A stretch of DNA of 64,000 nt, taken from contig JANRLQ010000068.1 in the NCBI GenBank assembly GCA_033762375.1, positions 1-64,000 on the forward strand. Reading direction: 5' to 3'. The position numbers and the translations under genes were made by a program. Below, in pieces: positions 9,276 to 16,981 of this stretch. Under the pieces are notes generated by a model. The model searched no databases, had not been told where the DNA came from, and saw only the letters and a program-made list of their open reading frames with translations. This DNA comes from RDXT01 sp033762375 (GTDB taxonomy: Bacteria > Bacteroidota > Bacteroidia > J057). Numbering within the stretch: the first letter of the stretch is position 1; the number at the start of each line of letters is the position of its first letter.

Positions 9276-10654
9276 TGGAGCAGTCTGCCTTCTACGAAGA
9301 ACTGCAACTGCTGGGCCGTATGCTGCGGGAAGAACAGTTCCGTTTTATCCTGGCGGAGTACAACCACATGAGCGCCATCCGGCAAGCCGAAGATTTTGTC
9401 CGCAAAACCTATCCCAGGCGCTCGATCCTGTTCGTGACGATAAAAGGCAGCCATTTCCGTCGGTTTTCCCGCCAAATCAAGGACTTCAAGCAGGGCATCG
9501 TTTTTATCCCTGACTTTGACGAACTCTTCCGCCCCGAAAACGACGACTTCCGCATCGCCTTCAACCAGCGCCGGGACTGGCTGGCCCAGCAACCCCTCGC
9601 CCTGATAGCCTTCCTGCCTGCCGGAGGCCTGCCCACCGTGATGCAGGGCATGCCCGACTTCTGGAGCCGCCGGGACGCAGAACTCAGCCTGCTGGTGAAC
9701 CCACCGGAGCGCAGCGGCCTGGTCATGCAGACACCCCACATCTCCTCCATCGGTGGCCTCAACGCCGCTGACAAAACCGCCGAACTACAGCGCATGAATG
9801 CCGAAATCGCCGCTGCCGACCCCAACAACTTCTCCCAACTCGACAACCTGTACCGCCAACTGCTGCCCCTGCTGGAAGACATCGGCGACTACCAGGCGGG
9901 TCTGGTGGCCGCACGCGACTACCATTACCTTGCCCACCGCCAGGACGACGCCTATGGCGACCTGCCTTCCCTGCGATATGCGCATGACTGCTTGGCCACT
10001 TTTCACCGATACCTCGGTCAGTACACCGATGCTGAATACCATGCCCGGAAAGCCCTGGAGCTGGCAGAAATCAGCGGAGACGAAGTAGCCATCACAGATA
10101 CGCAGAACAACCTGGCTTTAGTGCTCCAGGACCTGGGCGATTATGCCGGGGCCAAAGTTTTGCTCGAAAAGGCCATGGCCTCTGCCGAGCGCAATTTTGG
10201 CGAGCTGCACCCCACCACCGCCGTCAGTTACTCCAATCTGGCTACGGTGCTCCAGGACCTGGGCGATTATGCCGGGGCCAAAGACTTGCAGGAAAAGGCC
10301 ATGGCCTCTGCCGAGCGCAATTTTGGCGAGCTGCATCCCACCACCGCCGTCCGTTACTCCAATCTGGCTACGGTGCTCAAGGACTTGGGCGATTATGCCG
10401 GGGCCAAAGTTTTGCTGGAAAAGGCCATGGCCTCGGACGAGCGCAATTTTGGCGAACTGCACCCCACCACCGCCGTCCGTTACTTAAATTTAGGCGCGGT
10501 TTTAATTGGTTTAGCAGATTACGATCAAGCCCGCCCTTTGCTGGAAAAAGCCCAAAAGGTATTCATTTCGAAATTTGGTGAGAACCATCCTGACTCTGAT
10601 ACGGCGCAAGGCTGGCTGGCCGAGCTGGACAGGCTGGAAGGCAAGGTTGGCTAA
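9275..10654 (+). CDS. TPR protein with degenerate NTPase-like N-terminal domain, partner of the ATPase
   Basis: The start is the ATG in TGATG at 9275, coupled to the preceding ATPase; a GTG one codon earlier is in frame. Residues 1-150 contain alternating hydrophobic strands (RFILAEYN, SILFVTIKG, GIVFIPDFDEL, PLALIAFLPAG) and the motif FNQRRDWL ... MPDFWSRRD, which I associate with TPR-linked STAND-type proteins, but there is no P-loop. Residues 245-455 are 42-residue kinesin-light-chain-type TPRs (GDYAGAKVLLEKAMASAERNFGELHPTTA) that are almost identical in DNA and match those of the gene at 10827. Probably a sensor or adaptor subunit. Confidence 0.7.
   Translation: MEQSAFYEELQLLGRMLREEQFRFILAEYNHMSAIRQAEDFVRKTYPRRSILFVTIKGSHFRRFSRQIKDFKQGIVFIPDFDELFRPENDDFRIAFNQRRDWLAQQPLALIAFLPAGGLPTVMQGMPDFWSRRDAELSLLVNPPERSGLVMQTPHISSIGGLNAADKTAELQRMNAEIAAADPNNFSQLDNLYRQLLPLLEDIGDYQAGLVAARDYHYLAHRQDDAYGDLPSLRYAHDCLATFHRYLGQYTDAEYHARKALELAEISGDEVAITDTQNNLALVLQDLGDYAGAKVLLEKAMASAERNFGELHPTTAVSYSNLATVLQDLGDYAGAKDLQEKAMASAERNFGELHPTTAVRYSNLATVLKDLGDYAGAKVLLEKAMASDERNFGELHPTTAVRYLNLGAVLIGLADYDQARPLLEKAQKVFISKFGENHPDSDTAQGWLAELDRLEGKVG
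10138..10515 (+). repeat. 126-bp in-frame tandem repeats encoding TPRs (first gene)
   Basis: Units begin at 10138, 10264 and 10390 (GATTATGCCGGGGCCAAAG), exactly 126 bp apart and nearly identical. The same unit recurs in the next gene, so the two genes can exchange repeats by recombination. Confidence 0.85.
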
Positions 10655-10826
10655 GCATTTAACGAGAGGTATTGTTGCCTTCAAGTCCAGGTACCTGCAG
10701 AGGAAAAGAGCAACGTGTATCGAACGGCATGCCACTGGTAGCGTCAAGATATAGGTTGCCAATCTGAAAAATTTCCCTATCTTCAAGCAAAACTGAAATC
10801 CATATCAATTGACATAGTAGTCATTC

Positions 10827-13091
10827 ATGTTTTCACTCAAACAGCTACAAATCTCTCTCAAAACTACCCTCGCTAAAGACATGAAGGAGGGCTTTGATGC
10901 TATCAAAAAAGCAATCCGGACAAACTCACGTAGTTTCAATGATCTGATACATCAGCAAGGTCGCTTTAATGACATCAGCCAAAACATCCATAGAGGCACA
11001 GTAGATGGCGACGAAGCAAAGCGAACCCAGAATAAGATCAGGGATGCCTTAATCAGGTTGATAGACGATCTGGAAGAAACAGACCTAATAGAAAGTCAGA
11101 GTGCCGGGAACGATGGCAGACGTAGCTATCGGCTCAACACCATCCCTGGTATTTCTGTGCGAGACGTCATCGGGCGCACCAACGACCTCGCCCAACTCCG
11201 CCATCGCCTCTCTGAGTCCTCCAGCCTGCTGCTCATGAACGGCATCGGTGGCATAGGCAAAACGACCCTCGCCAAACTCTACGCCAATAACCACAGCGAC
11301 GAATACGACCACCTGCTCTGGATAGAGATGCAGGAAACGCCTGAACAATCTTTCGCCAATGACCCCGGGTTGCAATCCTCGCTGGGCATACGACCTGAAC
11401 AGGGTGAGGATTACAGCTCGGTGTGCTACCGGATGCTGCTCGCCCTGCAAAACATGGACGGTAAAAACCTGATGATACTCGACAATGCCGACGAAGGCAT
11501 CCGCACCATCCAAGACCGATTGCCCGCCAAAAAACATTGGGATATTCTCATCACCTCCCGGCAGGTACTGTCGCAGTTTGAACTTATGGAGCTGGGAAAG
11601 CTGGACCCAGAGGCTGCGCGGGAGCTATTTCGCAGGTATTGCACCAAACCACAGGACAACCAAGCGCTGGGCGCTTTCCTTGTCAAACTCGAACACCACA
11701 CCCTGAGCATTGAGCTATTCGCCAAACTGCTGGAGGCCCACTGGGAAATAAACACCGTAGAAGCCCTATCGGCTTACCTGGACACCCAACACCTGGACGA
11801 TGAGGTCTTACAGGTTATCATCGAAAGCGAACACGCCAAAGGCCAAACCCAGCTCTACCGGCACCTGTTGCAAGCCTTCGACCTCTCCGGCTTTGGGCAG
11901 CGGCCGGAACTGATGCGACTGCTGAAGCAGATGGCAGCCTTGCCGCCGGGTGCAGAGGGCTACCCTTTGCTCGACCTGATGGAGTGGTGTGGCATCGAAC
12001 AAGAAAAAACCACCTTTGTCAACCACCTTCGGGATTTGCACCGCCTGGGCTGGCTCACCCAACCCGGGAACAACCACTTCGGTTGCCACCGGTTGATCAA
12101 AACCCTTATCGCCCACGCTTACCCGGCCACCGAGGAGGAGGTCATGCCCTTGATTGAGACATTTATCAGCAAACTCTCAATTGACCAAACCAAAGACAAC
12201 CCGATAGACAAATTTCCCTGGATACCCTTCGGACAGGCGGTATTACTTTCAGCAGCGCATTTAGATATTGCCCCAAAAGCCATTTTGCAGAATAATCTGG
12301 CCTCGGTGCTCCAGGCTTTGGGCGATTATGCCGGGGCCAAAGTGTTGCTGGAAAAAGCCATGGCCTCGGACGAGCGAAATTTTGGCGAGCTGCACCCCAC
12401 CACCGCCATCAAGTACTCCAATCTGGCTTTAGTGCTCAAGGACCTGGGCGAGTATGCTAAGGCCAGAAATTTGCTGCAAAAGGCCATGACCTCTGCCGAG
12501 CGCAATTTTGGTGAGTTGCACCCCACCACCGCTGTCAGGTACTCCAATCTGGCCTTAGTGCTTAAAGACTTGGGCGAGTATGCTGGGGCTAAAAATTTGC
12601 TAAAAAAGGCTATGGCCTCTGCCGAGCACCATTTTGGCGCGCTGCACCCCTCTACCGCTGTTAGTTACTCCAATCTGGCCACCGTGCTCAAGGACTTGGG
12701 CGATTATGCCGGGGCCAAAAAATTGCTGGAAAAGGCCATGGCCTCGGACGAGCGAAATTTTGGCGAGCTGCACCCTAGCACCGCCGTCTCTTACTCCAAT
12801 TTGGCCCTGGTGCTCAAGGACTTGGGCGAGTATAAAGGGGCCAAAGATTTGCTGGACAAGGCTCTGGCCTCGGACGAAATTAATTTTGGGCCAGAACACC
12901 CAACTACAGCACTTACATATTGGAATCTGGCCACTGTTTACATTAACTTAAAAGCCTACGACCAAGCCCGGCCTTTGCTGGAAAAAGTGCAGCAGATTTT
13001 TTTGTCCAAATTGGGAGAAAACCACCCCCACTCGAAAAATGTGAACAGCTGGCTGACTGAGCTGGACAGGCTGGAAACAGAACGTGAATAA
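10827..13091 (+). CDS. EAD11-STAND (NB-ARC)-TPR protein
   Basis: Residues 1-90 are an effector-associated domain of the EAD11 type (RFNDISQNIHRGTVDGDEAK then NKIRDALIRLIDDLEET), an adaptor that in known systems recruits a separate effector through EAD-EAD contact. Residues about 110-400 form an NB-ARC ATPase with Walker A GIGGIGKTTLA (139-149) and Walker B KNLMILDNADE (about 213). Residues 480-750 are five to six near-identical 42-residue TPRs for sensing. The domain order adaptor-NTPase-repeat sensor is that of bacterial NLR-like immune proteins. Another EAD11 in this window is on the SEFIR protein at 38870-39658, a possible partner in trans. Confidence 0.85.
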   Translation: MFSLKQLQISLKTTLAKDMKEGFDAIKKAIRTNSRSFNDLIHQQGRFNDISQNIHRGTVDGDEAKRTQNKIRDALIRLIDDLEETDLIESQSAGNDGRRSYRLNTIPGISVRDVIGRTNDLAQLRHRLSESSSLLLMNGIGGIGKTTLAKLYANNHSDEYDHLLWIEMQETPEQSFANDPGLQSSLGIRPEQGEDYSSVCYRMLLALQNMDGKNLMILDNADEGIRTIQDRLPAKKHWDILITSRQVLSQFELMELGKLDPEAARELFRRYCTKPQDNQALGAFLVKLEHHTLSIELFAKLLEAHWEINTVEALSAYLDTQHLDDEVLQVIIESEHAKGQTQLYRHLLQAFDLSGFGQRPELMRLLKQMAALPPGAEGYPLLDLMEWCGIEQEKTTFVNHLRDLHRLGWLTQPGNNHFGCHRLIKTLIAHAYPATEEEVMPLIETFISKLSIDQTKDNPIDKFPWIPFGQAVLLSAAHLDIAPKAILQNNLASVLQALGDYAGAKVLLEKAMASDERNFGELHPTTAIKYSNLALVLKDLGEYAKARNLLQKAMTSAERNFGELHPTTAVRYSNLALVLKDLGEYAGAKNLLKKAMASAEHHFGALHPSTAVSYSNLATVLKDLGDYAGAKKLLEKAMASDERNFGELHPSTAVSYSNLALVLKDLGEYKGAKDLLDKALASDEINFGPEHPTTALTYWNLATVYINLKAYDQARPLLEKVQQIFLSKLGENHPHSKNVNSWLTELDRLETERE
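12322..12951 (+). repeat. 126-bp in-frame tandem repeats encoding TPRs (second gene)
   Basis: Units begin at 12322, 12448, 12574, 12700 and 12826, a strict 126-bp period. Units at 12322 and 12700 are close to those at 10138-10515 in the preceding gene, which points to recent shuffling or gene conversion. Confidence 0.85.
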
Positions 13092-13160
13092 CACACTACC
13101 CTGGACTTCCAACCTACGTGGGGAGTTGTCCACTGGAAATAACAAATTGCCATAACTCCC

Positions 13161-13463
13161 TTATTTACCCCTCCCCGCCAGCAGTTCCAGATCCTGCAAC
13201 TTTTTCCCAAAAACATCATCGGCGGCCAGCTTCAGAAAATCTTCGTGCAGGTCCATCACCCGGAGCACATTAAACCAGGCACCGATGGACACGCTGGGTT
13301 TGCCTTGTTCGATATGGTACAGGGTGGTGCGGTCTATACCGGCACGTTCGGCCACCTGCAAGGTGGTGAGGCGGCGGCGCTTCCGCGCCAGCTTCACCTG
13401 CTCCCCTGCCTGGCTGAGCATTTGCTGATGCCGGGGGAAAAGGATTTGTTTCTTGCGCTGCAT
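13161..13463 (-). CDS. XRE-family HTH regulator, HipB-like, orphan
   Basis: A 100-residue protein with a Cro/C1 helix-turn-helix (GEQVKLARKRRRLTTLQVAERAGIDRTTLYHIEQGKPSVSIGAW in the central part) followed by a short helical tail (LRVMDLHEDFLKLAADDVFG). This is the architecture of HipB-type antitoxins, normally encoded directly before the HipA kinase. Downstream on this strand there is only the end of the convergent STAND gene, so no hipA partner is present. A perfect inverted repeat 18 bp before the start codon is a likely autoregulatory operator. Confidence 0.8.
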   Translation of the reverse strand: MQRKKQILFPRHQQMLSQAGEQVKLARKRRRLTTLQVAERAGIDRTTLYHIEQGKPSVSIGAWFNVLRVMDLHEDFLKLAADDVFGKKLQDLELLAGRGK

Positions 13464-13480
13464 AATTTTGTTGATTATTT

Positions 13481-13505
13481 TCTACAAATCAATACATTTT
13501 GTAGA
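13481..13505. promoter_or_regulatory. Palindromic operator upstream of the HipB-like gene
   Basis: TCTACAAA (13481-13488) and TTTGTAGA (13498-13505) form a perfect 8-bp inverted repeat around a 9-bp spacer, in an AT-rich stretch 18 bp from the start codon. Position and symmetry suit a dimeric HTH repressor controlling its own gene. Confidence 0.6.
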
Positions 13506-13591
13506 TAATATTCAACATTTTTTGACGAAACCCCAGACACCGGACCAGATACGGCACCCTGCTTCGCTACCCCTCGGGTAATCACCCTACC

Positions 13592-13655
13592 AAAATCCGG
13601 TACCTGCCCGATGGTGGTCGCAGGCGCCATGACCGAAATTTGGGGCATTTCCCGA
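13592..13655 (+). repeat. Short interspersed repeat, copy 1 (upstream of TPR gene)
   Basis: AAAATCCGGTACCTGCCCGA is repeated with one mismatch at 15624-15649, and both copies continue with GATGGTG and a related TTTGGGG stretch. The two copies flank the TPR gene 13707-15578. Confidence 0.6.
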
Positions 13656-13706
13656 TTCCACGCCGCAAGCCGTTGACAATCAAGGAAATCCTTTTTATCT
13701 TTTTGT

Positions 13707-15578
13707 ATGAAAACGATTCTGACTACCCTCTTGTGCCTGGCCTGGCTGGGACTCTGTGCGCAAACGGCCCAGGAAAAGTACCAGCAAGCCTATACGGCCA
13801 TTACACAACGGCAATACCCCGAAGCCCTCCGGCTGGTGGAAGAAGCCCTTGCTTTGCAGCCCGACTTTGCAGATGCATGGAACCGGAAGGCATTCTGCCT
13901 CATCTCCCTTAACCGCCCCGAGGAGGCCGTCACTGCCGCCACGCAGGCGCTTACCCTGGCTCCGGACATGGTAAAAGCCAACGCCAACCGGGGTACTGCC
14001 TACTATGCACTGGAACGGTACGCCGAAGCTGCCGCCGATTTCCAGGTGGTCTGGTCGCACAATCCCGAAATGGCGGATGCCAATATGACGGAACGCTACG
14101 CCTACTCGCTGCTGCGCACCGGAAAATACCGGGAGGCCCTGCCCATCTGGGATCTTGCCATCCAAAAGGACCCGCAGGACCCCATCAACTGGCTCAACCG
14201 GGGCACCTGCCGCGAAAAAACAGGTCAAAAAGACCTGGCCCTGCAGGATTACGACGAATGCCTTCGCCTCAGCCCCGACCAGGGATTTGCCCACATGAAA
14301 AAGGGCTCCCTGCTCTCCAACCAGCAACAGTATGCCGCCGCCGTCGTTCATCTCGAACGGGCCCTCCAACTGGGCCAGTCATCAGTCGCGATTCACCTTG
14401 ACCTTGGTGATGCCTATTACCACTTGCAGCAATACGATAAAGCCGAAGCCAGCCTCACCCGGTACCTGAGTACCGATCAGTCCAGCGCCTTTGCGTGGAA
14501 CATGCGCGGGGTGATCCGTCTGCAACACAAACAATGGGAACTGGCACTGGCCGATCTGAATCAGGCGGTGCGGCTGGATGCCAAAGAACCCCGTTTTTTG
14601 AATAACCGGGGCTATGCGCAATTTAACCTGGGTCGGTACGAGGCCGCCATTGCCGACTATGATGCCGCCCTGCCTTTGTATGCTCCCAACGACCTGCCGC
14701 ACTTCCAGTACAAAACCGAAGCGCTGCGGCTTCTCGGTCAGCAAGGTGGGCTCAGCGCCGAGATGACGATCAGCCTGGCCCAGGAGCAGGCGCAGGCCGA
14801 CCAGTTTGATGCCGCGATGGCCACCCTGGCTCAAGGCATCGCCAGCTATCCCAATGAGGCGAAACTATATTATACCCGCTATACCCTCCGAAGAAAGGCG
14901 GTGAAGGACTTTGCCACCCGTGCACAGGACCTGGAAAAAGCCGTTTCATTGGCACCCCAGGTACCTGACTACCACTATTGGCTGGGGGAGGAATACTTTT
15001 TGGGTCAGCGAAACGATGATGCGATCCGGGAATATGACCGCTGTATGGCATTAGGAGGCCAGCATCTGCCTGCGACCAACCCCAGGGGATTGGGCAACGG
15101 AAACTACAAACAGGTGATTCTCAACCAGCGGCAGGGAGGCAGCACCGTGAACACCTATTCCCCTTCAACCCCTGCCAGCCCCGGCGGAAAGGTAGAGCTC
15201 ACCGCCGAAAACAGGGCTCTGTATCTGCAAACCATGCGGCAACTCGGCCAGGAGTTTGCGCAGGGAATCGTAAAGCAGGGCGGTACGGTACTGGAAATGG
15301 CCGAAGTGACCGATTACAAAAGGGTTACCGGTGCCACGCTGGAGCCCAATCAGTTTATCTACCTGTTTGTGCTTTTTCCCAATGGCGGAGAGGTACGGGT
15401 TACGAAAAATGACGGCACCACCTGTACCAGCTACAACCGTCCGGCGGGTTCTCTGATCGCTACCCTCGATTGCGAGACCGGAAATACCCATCCTGTCCGA
15501 GAGTTTCTGAGCTTCACCCTTGAGCGGGGCGTACATACTGATTCTGTATTTTTTGTACTGGTCAAAGGCGGGAAATAG
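13707..15578 (+). CDS. Secreted TPR protein
   Basis: The signal peptide MKTILTTLLCLAWLGLCAQ precedes an array of about eleven canonical 34-residue TPRs (ALRLVEEALALQPDFADAWNRKAFCLISL, WLNRGTCREKTGQKDLALQDYDECLRLSPD). The C-terminal 130 residues (GNYKQVILNQRQGG ... FLSFTLERGVHTDSVFFVLVKGGK) are not TPR and are likely a beta-rich domain with no family I know. It probably acts in the periplasm or at the outer membrane as a scaffold. It is flanked by two copies of a short interspersed repeat and is not obviously in an operon. Confidence 0.8.
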   Translation: MKTILTTLLCLAWLGLCAQTAQEKYQQAYTAITQRQYPEALRLVEEALALQPDFADAWNRKAFCLISLNRPEEAVTAATQALTLAPDMVKANANRGTAYYALERYAEAAADFQVVWSHNPEMADANMTERYAYSLLRTGKYREALPIWDLAIQKDPQDPINWLNRGTCREKTGQKDLALQDYDECLRLSPDQGFAHMKKGSLLSNQQQYAAAVVHLERALQLGQSSVAIHLDLGDAYYHLQQYDKAEASLTRYLSTDQSSAFAWNMRGVIRLQHKQWELALADLNQAVRLDAKEPRFLNNRGYAQFNLGRYEAAIADYDAALPLYAPNDLPHFQYKTEALRLLGQQGGLSAEMTISLAQEQAQADQFDAAMATLAQGIASYPNEAKLYYTRYTLRRKAVKDFATRAQDLEKAVSLAPQVPDYHYWLGEEYFLGQRNDDAIREYDRCMALGGQHLPATNPRGLGNGNYKQVILNQRQGGSTVNTYSPSTPASPGGKVELTAENRALYLQTMRQLGQEFAQGIVKQGGTVLEMAEVTDYKRVTGATLEPNQFIYLFVLFPNGGEVRVTKNDGTTCTSYNRPAGSLIATLDCETGNTHPVREFLSFTLERGVHTDSVFFVLVKGGK

Positions 15579-15605
15579 GAAAAAAGAAGGTGGCGAAGGC
15601 GGCCC

Positions 15606-15685
15606 CTCAGGTGAACACCTGAGAAAAATCCGGTGCCTGCCCGATGGTGAAAACCAGCTCCCCGAAAGAACTTTGGGGTATTCTC
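15606..15685 (+). repeat. Hairpin plus second copy of the short interspersed repeat
   Basis: CTCAGGTG (15606-15613) and CACCTGAG (15616-15623) form a perfect stem with a 2-base loop followed by AAAAA; it may end transcription of the TPR gene. The interspersed repeat seen at 13592 follows directly at 15624. Confidence 0.5.
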
Positions 15686-15742
15686 CTGAGCGAAAAAAAA
15701 CCTCAGGGAATACATTGGTTTCACCTGTAATGTCTGCTTCCC

Positions 15743-16765
15743 ATGCGTAACGTACTGTTTTCACTGCTCACCCTGGCGCTGCTCTGCGGCGCTGCCAGCC
15801 ACTCCCTGGCACAATCTCAGATCCCCAAATTGGTCCCCAATGCGAAGGTGGCGGCCAGTAAGGCCCAGCTCGACTTTCCGGTCGAGGGCCGCAAAGCCAA
15901 AAATGGCAAAGGTTACTCCGCCAACCTCTCTGCCCTGGCCCAGCCGCCCAGACGGGTAGCCCTGGTTTCTTTCTACGGCTTTGATCCTGGCATGACCCGC
16001 GTCAGCCAAATCACAGCCGGTGCTTATACCACGACGACCACCACCACCCGCAGTGCCGGAAACGGCGGAGACATTGCGGCGATGTTTTACGACCAAGGAC
16101 TTGCCGGTATGAAAAGCACCTTCGCGACCTATGGCATGGACCTGCTCACCCCGGATCAGTTTTTGGACACAGAAGCAAAACGTATTGCTTATCAGGCATT
16201 TACGGTTTCGCATTCACAAACCTCCGAGTTCTGGACCAACTTCGGCAGCCGCGCCCTTCAGGTCCTGTATGGGTATCCGGAGGGGTATATTGTCTGTGAC
16301 ATTGAAAATGAGCCGTATGCCAACTACACCAAAACGGGCCTTGTCGGCAAAAAAGGCAAAGTCGTGGACGTGAAGGTGCAGCAGTTCCGCAAGGACCCCA
16401 AGATGACGGAAGCCCTCGGACACGACCTCTGCAAGCTGCTGGGTGTGGATGCAGTCGCGGTGGTGTATTTTACCCATACCCGCCCCAATGACGACAAAAA
16501 TATGCTGCACAATGTCAACCTGACCTTGTTTGGTCCCAATCCCATCCCGCTTCCGGCTGGTAAGGAGGATGCAGCGTTGTATTCCAAAGGCGTTTTTTAT
16601 GCCGGTGCCCGGTATTATTTTGGGATGGATGGCCAGCCCTTCCGGGACCATAATAAAAAGAAGCCAGAGACAAACGTCATTTCCGCTGACGGAATAGACT
16701 ATGTGCTGTCCGGGCTTTCTGCAGCCGTCGGCGCTTATATCCAAAAAAGCGTCAGCGGGAAGTAA
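15743..16765 (+). CDS. Uncharacterised secreted protein
   Basis: The signal peptide is MRNVLFSLLTLALLCGAASHSLAQ. The mature protein begins with a basic, Ala/Lys-rich segment, then an alpha/beta-looking core (RRVALVSFYGFDPG, ALQVLYGYPEGYIVCDIENEPYAN, LGVDAVAVVYFTHTRP). The DAVAVVYFTH strand resembles proteins annotated only as hypothetical in Bacteroidota. I do not recognise a domain. A clear terminator follows at 16800, so it is transcribed alone. Confidence 0.65.
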   Translation: MRNVLFSLLTLALLCGAASHSLAQSQIPKLVPNAKVAASKAQLDFPVEGRKAKNGKGYSANLSALAQPPRRVALVSFYGFDPGMTRVSQITAGAYTTTTTTTRSAGNGGDIAAMFYDQGLAGMKSTFATYGMDLLTPDQFLDTEAKRIAYQAFTVSHSQTSEFWTNFGSRALQVLYGYPEGYIVCDIENEPYANYTKTGLVGKKGKVVDVKVQQFRKDPKMTEALGHDLCKLLGVDAVAVVYFTHTRPNDDKNMLHNVNLTLFGPNPIPLPAGKEDAALYSKGVFYAGARYYFGMDGQPFRDHNKKKPETNVISADGIDYVLSGLSAAVGAYIQKSVSGK

Positions 16766-16799
16766 GCGGCGGTCTCATCCGGGATCGTGCGCGACGATG

Positions 16800-16824
16800 C
16801 CTGCCTCCTGAGAGGCAGGTTTTT
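16800..16824 (+). terminator. Rho-independent terminator
   Basis: CCTGCCTC (16800-16807) and GAGGCAGG (16812-16819) form a perfect stem with the loop CTGA, followed by five T residues, 34 bp after the stop codon at 16765. Confidence 0.85.
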
Positions 16825-16868
16825 GGGTTGTGATGCAGATGGATCTGGCACTTCCGGCGCTGTGATGC

Positions 16869-16981
16869 GCGGCACCTGACCTAGTCGCCCCGTGGAGCCA
16901 GGGTATCTCGGGTCATGCAGTATGCGTCTGAAAACCTGGTCCCGGTTACGATGAAGCCGGGCGGCAAACCACCCAACATCA
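16869..16981 (+). pseudogene. Fragment of an aldehyde dehydrogenase gene with an internal deletion
   Basis: GTCATGCAGTATGCGTCTGA and the following 45 bases (translating to QYASENLVPVT then MKPGGKPPNI) match the intact gene at about 21283-21345 (QYASENLVPVTMELGGKSPNI) with few changes. Upstream, AGTCGCCCCG and GTAGCC-like bases match 21223-21250, but about 33 bases between the two blocks are missing. There is no start, stop or remaining frame. It lies directly beside the 3' end of the T9SS type B gene. A partial copy of a gene 4 kb away is best explained by duplication and decay. Confidence 0.8.

Noticed and set aside
10138..12951. 126-bp repeats considered as a satellite or CRISPR-like array
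   Set aside because: They are in frame and encode 42-residue TPRs in two genes.
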